From: Blattamonas nauphoetae
Lineage: Eukaryota > Preaxostyla > Oxymonadida
DNA: 64,000 bases
Assembly: GCA_033064195.1 (NCBI GenBank)
Contig: JARBJD010000339.1
Coordinates: forward strand, 1-64,000
Direction: 5' to 3'
Part shown: positions 59,036 to 64,000 of the stretch, piece after piece
How positions within the stretch are numbered: position 1 is the stretch's first letter
Layout of the letters: every line of letters starts with the position of its first letter
Made by a program: the position numbers and the translations under genes
Notes under the pieces: generated by a model
Databases searched by the model: none
The model's input: only the letters and a program-made list of their open reading frames with translations
Told to the model about the DNA's origin: nothing

Positions 59036-59592
59036 ATTGAACATCACTCTGAGGAGATCTGCGACGACTGGCCGGTTCTTGATCTGGCAGACATTAGCAA
59101 CGAGAAGCATACAATTCACTTTTCAGGATTGTTGTCGAAGGTTGGTACTGGCTTTTTCAGTGTTCATTTCACATGTTATTAAAGTCGGATTGTGTCTGTG
59201 ACTTAGCTGCATTCGACATGCAAATCAGCTTCAAATAATGAAGTATAAACTGTCAAACATACATGATGATGGGTAGGTCAGCATTTCAAAATGAACTTCT
59301 CCAATCTTGAAGAGATCTCTGCATGCAACCGATCAGCCTGAAAGCGTCAATGCATTCGTCCTGCTCTGGCACGACACACATAAAGCAAAAGAAGATTAGA
59401 CGATGAAGGGTGGAAGTGGATCAAATACTTGAGATTTGGACGGAAGAGAACAACAGGGTAGGGACATGAAAAAAGAGTTCATACAGGACGAGAACCACCC
59501 AACAGATATATCCATTTTGGCGAAAAGAGATCGGGATGTGTGTGATCGAGAATATGAGAGAGATGAGAAAGTTCTTTCGTTGGTTCATAACA
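59036..59592. other. No gene recognised
   Basis: Between the ABC fragment and the right inverted-repeat arm. Short frames only; the longest plus-strand frame (59436-59627) runs into the arm and is highly charged without a recognisable motif. Confidence 0.35.
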
Positions 59593-60090
59593 GATCGAGA
59601 GTGGGAAAACGAATGCGAAAGTTTTGAGAATGGGTGAATGGACAATGAGAAAAGATGAAGAAGAAGCATCAAACATGTCATTATTATGTTGTATGTTAAG
59701 TTATTTTGGAGAATAATGTCTGAATTTGAGAAAAAAAGCAGGATCGTGATTGCTCGCTCATCAGCAACATTCTGTTCATCGCAGAGCCTTTCTGAAAAGT
59801 TTAAACAAAAATCGGATTGAAAAGAGAGAGAATCTGTGATCGTTGACAAAATGTTTCAAAACGAGAAAAGTGCCGATGACCAACCTCGATCCCGGGACCG
59901 AGGGTTGAAAGTCCCGCGTTCTAACTCCCTCATCCACACATGTTCAAAAATTGATCCACCTTCAATCCCCTTGTCCTTGAGATTCTTCCCCTGTGGCCCG
60001 AGATTTTCCCCTGTGATTGAGATTCTCCCCTGTGATTGAGATCTTCCCCTGAGCTCGAGTTTTTCCCCTGAAAATTGAGGTACCCGTGTT
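59593..60090. repeat. ~500-bp inverted repeat, right arm
   Basis: Reverse-orientation partner of 56545-57077. It includes the tRNA-like piece (59885-59940, minus) and a shorter version of the 18-bp minisatellite (about 59975-60072). Outer sequence beyond TTTTCCCCTGAAAA is only loosely similar to the left side. No clear target duplication. Confidence 0.85.
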
Positions 60091-60249
60091 TTATGTTATG
60101 ATTATTATTCTCAGGGACACAAATTTTTTTCAGTGGGGCAGATCCAACCAAACTCATCCTCACCTCTCCTCAGTGACTTTTCATTTCAACAACCAGTATT
60201 TAACGATGAAATGAACCATTTCACAAGAAGTGGAAAAAAGCTTAAAAAT
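60091..60249. other. No gene recognised
   Basis: Short A/T-rich spacer between the inverted-repeat arm and the pogo-like gene remnant. Confidence 0.3.
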
Positions 60250-60765
60250 CTTCAAAAAGGGAATTGAGCCCCTGTTTCCGTTGCTTTTCTACGAATTTCT
60301 TTTCCTTCGTTTCCTTTTTGTTGAAGGTGCATCTTGCAGCAATCATCAAATTCTTTCATGATGGCATTTTTGACTTTGTCTTCAAATATTTTGACGTCAT
60401 CCATCCCTTCGGTGACGTCCGCATTGTTAGCCATTCTTCTTTGTGGTGTTTTAGGATGGGAAGTGGGTAGTCATTGTGCAAGATGAGGTGAGATCTACTG
60501 CGTTTTCCTGACGCGCTGACCACAAATAGTGAAGTCTTTTTCGTCATTGGTTTCGTACAGACTGTGAAGCAGCGTTGACGGGTTGTTTGACCGATTCCAT
60601 TCCCAGGTCGGAATGATCTGTTCTGAAGTGAAGTTTCGTCAGCTTGGATTATTAGATCCTTGTGGTAGTGGTGGGTAGCCGTTAATTGATAAAGTTTCTG
60701 TAAAAATAGGAGAATAGTTTCGACACTAGAGGCATTGAATCTTGCTTGATCAACCACGACAGGAC
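60250..60765 (-). pseudogene. pogo/Tigger-like transposase fragment
   Basis: Minus-strand open stretch with V-V-D-Q-A-R-F-N-A-S-S-V-E-T-I, L-L-F-L-Q-K-L-Y, then L-I-I-Q-A-D-E-T-S-L-Q-N (first catalytic Asp in the D-E-T context of pogo/Tc1-type DDE enzymes) and S-A-S-G-K-R-S-R-S-H-L-I-L. The later catalytic acids are not found: the reading ends in K-N/Q-rich sequence in two frames down to 60252. Upstream it is split by the palindromic element at 60768 and resumes at 62104 (for example A-L-K-T-L-S-P-V-V across the joint when one TA is removed). Confidence 0.55.
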
Positions 60766-60767
60766 TA

Positions 60768-62101
60768 ACACGCGCACGTAACCCGAAATCGGCACGAAAC
60801 CCGAAATTGTCAACACCTTCTTAACCCATACTTCATATTTCTCCGAACCCATATTTTTTTGGGTCCCACTTTTTTTATGGGTCATCATCTCGGCCCCATA
60901 AATCACTTGAGGTAGAAATCGAACCTCCAAAATAGGATCCCTTGTTCAGGGTGCCTATTTAAGAGCCTTTTTTGGCCCAGTTTTTGGTCCCCAAAAATAA
61001 TGGTCCTTAACATTTAAGCTTAGGGCATAAATCCTTCGCGGTCATATTTCTCCACACCCATTCAAGATTTTTCTTTCTCGTTTGATTTATGGTGGTTTGG
61101 GATTGTTTTCTCTCGAAATGACAATTTTTTGAAAAATGAAAAATCCTGGGGGGAGCTGGACGAAAAAAATGGGGAAAAAACTGATTTCCCTGTATGTTAA
61201 GCTTAAGAGCTCGAAAACTTGTTTTGATCATATCTCCACAACCAGACATAGTTCCGACATGAAGTTTTCACCAATATGGATGTTTTGTTGGATATTAATT
61301 TTTTCTGAAAATTTTGAGAATTTTCGATGACCTCCTATTTCGGCCTTTTCCGATATTTTCAGCAGAATTCAAAAAGTATTGTCGTTTTTCCAATTATCAT
61401 CACTGTGAACAACAAAATGATGAATTTAGGTGATTTGGAGTCATGACTGTGTCAAATCAACTGAATCTGAAGAAGAACTTCCTCTCAGATGGAATGTGAG
61501 ATCTCGATTTTACTGAACATGTCCAAAAAGGCCGAAATAGGAGGTCATCTAAAATTCTCAAAATTTTCAGAAAAATTAATATCCAACAAAACATCCATAT
61601 TGGTGAAAACTTCATGTCGGAACTATGTCTGGTTGTGGAGATATGATCAAAACAAGTTTTCGAGCTCTTAAGCTTAACATACAGGAAATCAGTTTTTCCC
61701 CATTTTTTCGTCCAGCTCCCCCCAGGATTTTTCATTTTCAAAAATTGTCATTTCGAGAGAAAACAATCCCAAACCACCATAAATCAAACGAGAAAGAAAA
61801 ATCTTGAATGGGTGTGGAGAAATATGACCGCGAAGGATTTATGCCCTAAGCTTAAATGTTAAGGACCATTATTTTTGGGGACCAAAAACTGGGCCAAAAA
61901 AGGCTCTTAAATAGGCACCCTGAACAAGGGATCCTATTTTGGAGGTTCGATTTCTACCTCAAGTGATTTATGGGGCCGAGATGATGACCCATAAAAAAAG
62001 TGGGACCCAAAAAAATATGGGTTCGGAGAAATATGAAGTATGGGTTAAGAAGGTGTTGACAATTTCGGGTTTCGTGCCGATTTCGAGTTACGTGCGCGTG
62101 T
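60768..62101. mobile_element. 1,334-bp palindromic element with ~580-bp inverted repeats
   Basis: Ends read ACACGCGCACGTAACCCGAA on the left and ACACGCGCACGTAACTCGAA on the right, flanked by TA (60766-60767 and 62102-62103). Arms 60768-61345 and ~61525-62101 are near-perfect inverted copies; the ~180-bp centre has no open gene. The centre matches sequence at ~62150-62280 of the interrupted element, so the insert belongs to the same family as its target. Non-autonomous, TA-targeted, Tc1/mariner-pogo type. Confidence 0.9.
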
Positions 62102-62103
62102 TA

Positions 62104-62535
62104 AGTGTTTTTAATGCGATGTGCCATTGCTAGAAAGTGATAGACCCATCTCAGTGACATTTCTTCATCAGATTTTGTCGATTTGACATAGCCAAGTCCC
62201 CAAATCACTTAAATTTATCAGTTTGTTGTTCACAGTGATGATAGTAGCAAAAATGACAATACTCCGTCGATTTTGTGGAAAATGGCCAAAAAGGTCGAAA
62301 TAGGAGGTCATCGAAAATTCTCAAAATTTTCAGAAAAAATTAATATCCAACAAAACATCCATATTGGTGAAAACTTCATGTCGGAACTATGTCTGGTTGT
62401 GGAGATATGATCAAAATAAAATTTCGAGTCCCTAAGCTTATTATACAGGGAAATCAGTTTGTGACCATGAATTTTCCAAAAGTCCACGCAGGATTTTTCA
62501 TTTTCAAAAAAATGGTTATTTTGAGAGAAAACGAA
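62104..62535 (-). mobile_element. Rest of the interrupted pogo-like element (inner part and one arm)
   Basis: 62150-62280 is homologous to the centre of the 60768 element in reverse orientation (TCATCACTGTGAACAACAAA block), and 62275-62530 is homologous to the arm (TCATGTCGGAACTATGTCTG block). With the gene fragment at 60250-60765 it forms one larger copy into which the 1,334-bp element jumped. The arm ends where the second mariner begins (about 62535), so that mariner was itself cut by this element or by a deletion. Confidence 0.7.
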
Positions 62536-63840
62536 ATCTAAGTGCGATCGTCATATGTATTCTCCTTGATTCTCAACCACCTGTTCACATCTTCGAATCC
62601 CGTTCTCGAAGACTCGATTTCGTTTTTCAGTCGTCTGCTCGGCCATGAAAGATGTGATGTGTTTGGTTAATTCCGCATCTGATTTGACGTGAATCACATT
62701 GATAGATGTGTCATTAACCCGATTCTGTCAGCAACCCGGAACATGGGGTTGAAAGAAACCATTTTGGTCAAACTAAGAAAAAAATAAAATTTGAGAATTT
62801 TCTATCTTGGCGAATCAGAGAAAACCTCAAAAAACCTCGTTTAAGGCCCTTTTGGTAGTGTGTCCAAATCATATCTCCACAACCTGTGGACCAATTTTGA
62901 TGAAATTTTCCACAGAAACGTTTTTTTCGAGAAAAGAATTTTTTGCAAAAATTTTGAAAACAAAATGTTGGGTATTTGGAAAGTTGCGAAAAAACGTCAT
63001 TTTTCTCGACAAAACATTTTTTGGGAAAAAAATTTCTATTTTTTTTGAGAATCTTTTTTCGATATATTCACGATAAAAATGCTTTTTATTTGGTTTAAAA
63101 CGGATATCTGGTTGTGGAGAAACGAGCTGAAAAAGTTTGAAAAAATGTGTATGTTCCTGCTGTGTACAGTATTTTGAGGTTTTCTCCGATTCGCCTCGAT
63201 AGAAAATTCTCAAATTTTATTTTTTTCTTAGTTTGACCAAAATGGTTTATATCAACCCCAGGTTCCGGGTTGTTGACACGGACCGGGTTAATGACACATC
63301 TATGAGACACATCTTCAACTCCCCAAACAGCCAGAAATCGCACGGAGCGAGATCTGGGCTGTATGGGGGTGTGAAATTTGTGGAAATAGAGACGTTTCGA
63401 GATATTTTCGAACAAGCTTTGAATTAAGGCATGGTGCGTTGTCAACGTGAAGAAAGTGTTCAAAGTTGTCGAGATTGAAAGAATCCAGCATCACGATGTC
63501 ATCCTCCCTATGCCCCTGGGAATCAATCAGAATGAGTATTAGATCTTGAGCCAACTGGATCCGGTTACTTTTCTGTGACTCCATTAGAATGTGTGGTACC
63601 CACCAAGTAAATCGTCTAACAAGGCCAAAATGGTCGAATAGGCATTTCTTGATGGTTTGAGGATGAAATCCCGTGATCCTCCACATTGCTCTCAGTGATA
63701 AGGAAGCATCTTCATCCTTCCCATACTTCTCCCCTTCAAATGCTTTGAGTTGACCTGGATGACTGCGACTTCCAGCCACCCTCTTCCGTAACCTCCTCCG
63801 TCCTCCCCGACGAAAGCGACTGAGTCTTCCAATCTGAGAC
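62535..63840 (-). pseudogene. Second mariner transposase, damaged and split by a MITE
   Basis: Minus strand. The N-terminal block (63700-63560) reads S-L-R-A-M-W-R-I-T-G-F-H-P-Q-T-I-K-K-C-L-F, then N-R-I-Q-L-A-Q-D-L. A gap follows where the first catalytic Asp should be; then H-V-D-N-A-P-C-L-N-S (second Asp, near 63390) and, in another frame, S-V-R-F-L-A-V-W-G. At 63301 the gene is interrupted by a 596-bp MITE and resumes at 62702: with one TA removed the reading is D-V-S-H-I-N-V-I-H-V-K, matching the C-terminal part of the first mariner, and ends N-Q-G-E-Y-I-stop near 62548. It lacks a different catalytic part from the 52-kb copy. Confidence 0.85.
62705..63300. mobile_element. MITE, GATGTGTCATTA family, intact copy (596 bp)
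   Basis: Both ends read GATGTGTCATTAACCCG inward; inverted arms of ~115 bp share AACCCGGAAC, CATTTTGGTCAAACTAAG and TTGAGAATTTTCTATC. TA on both sides (62703-62704 and 63301-63302). The inside is A/T-rich with no gene. It is the best-preserved of four copies in the window (others at 6712, 8490 and 63841). Confidence 0.9.
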
Positions 63841-64000
63841 GATGAGTATATAATGAGTGTGGGAGAAATACAAACCATGTTGGTCAAACAGAGCAAAAAA
63901 AATAAAAATTTAGGATTCAATTGCGTGGGAATCAGAGAAATCCTCAAAATCCTGACAATAGGAGGAATAAACACATTTTTCAACCTGTTTCAGCTCAAAT
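63841..64000 (+). mobile_element. MITE, GATGTGTCATTA family, partial copy at window edge
   Basis: Shares CCATGTTGGTCAAACAGAG, an A-rich run, GGAATCAGAGAAATCCTCAA and nearby words with the left arm of the family (62760-62840). The outermost bases are diverged, and the copy runs out of the window on the right. It interrupts or borders the N-terminal side of the second mariner. Confidence 0.6.

Noticed and set aside
60682-62133. Identical 60-95 codon frames on both arms of the palindromic element
   Set aside because: They occur because the arms are inverted copies; they lack any domain and have stops in the more diverged relatives at 9.5 and 62.3 kb.

Overview
The window looks like a nuclear contig of an anaerobic protist, best compared with oxymonads/Preaxostyla such as Blattamonas. 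Sequence reasons: giant Ser/Thr-rich beta-helix surface proteins, one of them ending in a membrane segment and a kinase-like domain; at least one clear GT-AG intron of about 100 nt; a high density of eukaryotic DNA transposons (hAT, Tc1/mariner, pogo-like, Mutator-like, many MITEs); a probable Polinton fossil; and the standard genetic code, since reading frames of 3,617 and 3,976 codons stay open. The organism name is an inference, not something the sequence proves. | Layout. 1-11.1 kb is an accessory desert of element remains: a broken Polinton-like fossil (1-1357), two diverged direct repeats (1591-2205), two tRNA-like segments, a four-copy 35-bp repeat, a decayed hAT transposase on the minus strand (3340-5760) with a candidate end near 6100, two copies of a TA-flanked MITE family, an unassigned transposase-like ORF (7552-8001), and a second hAT remnant ending near 10866. 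| 11.1-52 kb is a head-to-tail array of one giant gene family. Copy A (11088-21884) encodes signal peptide, beta-helix ectodomain, one membrane span and a cytoplasmic pseudokinase, but shows three frame breaks near its 5' third. Copies B (23364-35294, 3,976 codons) and C (37541-48394, 3,617 codons) are open and differ by exactly 359 codons, one 1,077-bp internal repeat unit. Each is followed by a nested hairpin and then a pseudogene 'tail' in which a repeat unit is fused, out of frame, to the C-lobe of the pseudokinase. Copy D is only the first ~55 codons, with a 1,220-bp palindromic element inserted after its third codon. Flanks between copies are duplicated too, so the array grew by segmental duplication and by unequal exchange inside the genes. 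| 52-64 kb is again a nest of elements: a mariner (52262-53744) with intact ends but damaged transposase, a Mutator-like remnant, hAT and tRNA-like fragments, two small inverted-repeat elements, a ~3.5-kb structure with ~0.5-kb inverted repeats enclosing a broken ABC-transporter ATPase fragment (which keeps an intron) and a coiled-coil ORF, a pogo-like transposase split by a 1,334-bp palindromic relative, and a second mariner split by a 596-bp MITE. Several nested insertions can be resolved to the base because the interrupted reading frame resumes when one TA target copy is removed. | Together the most interesting unit is the receptor-like array: expressed-looking open copies, truncated copies, silent tails and evidence of unit gain/loss and sequence sharing between a gene and its own tail, which is the layout expected of a surface-variation reservoir.
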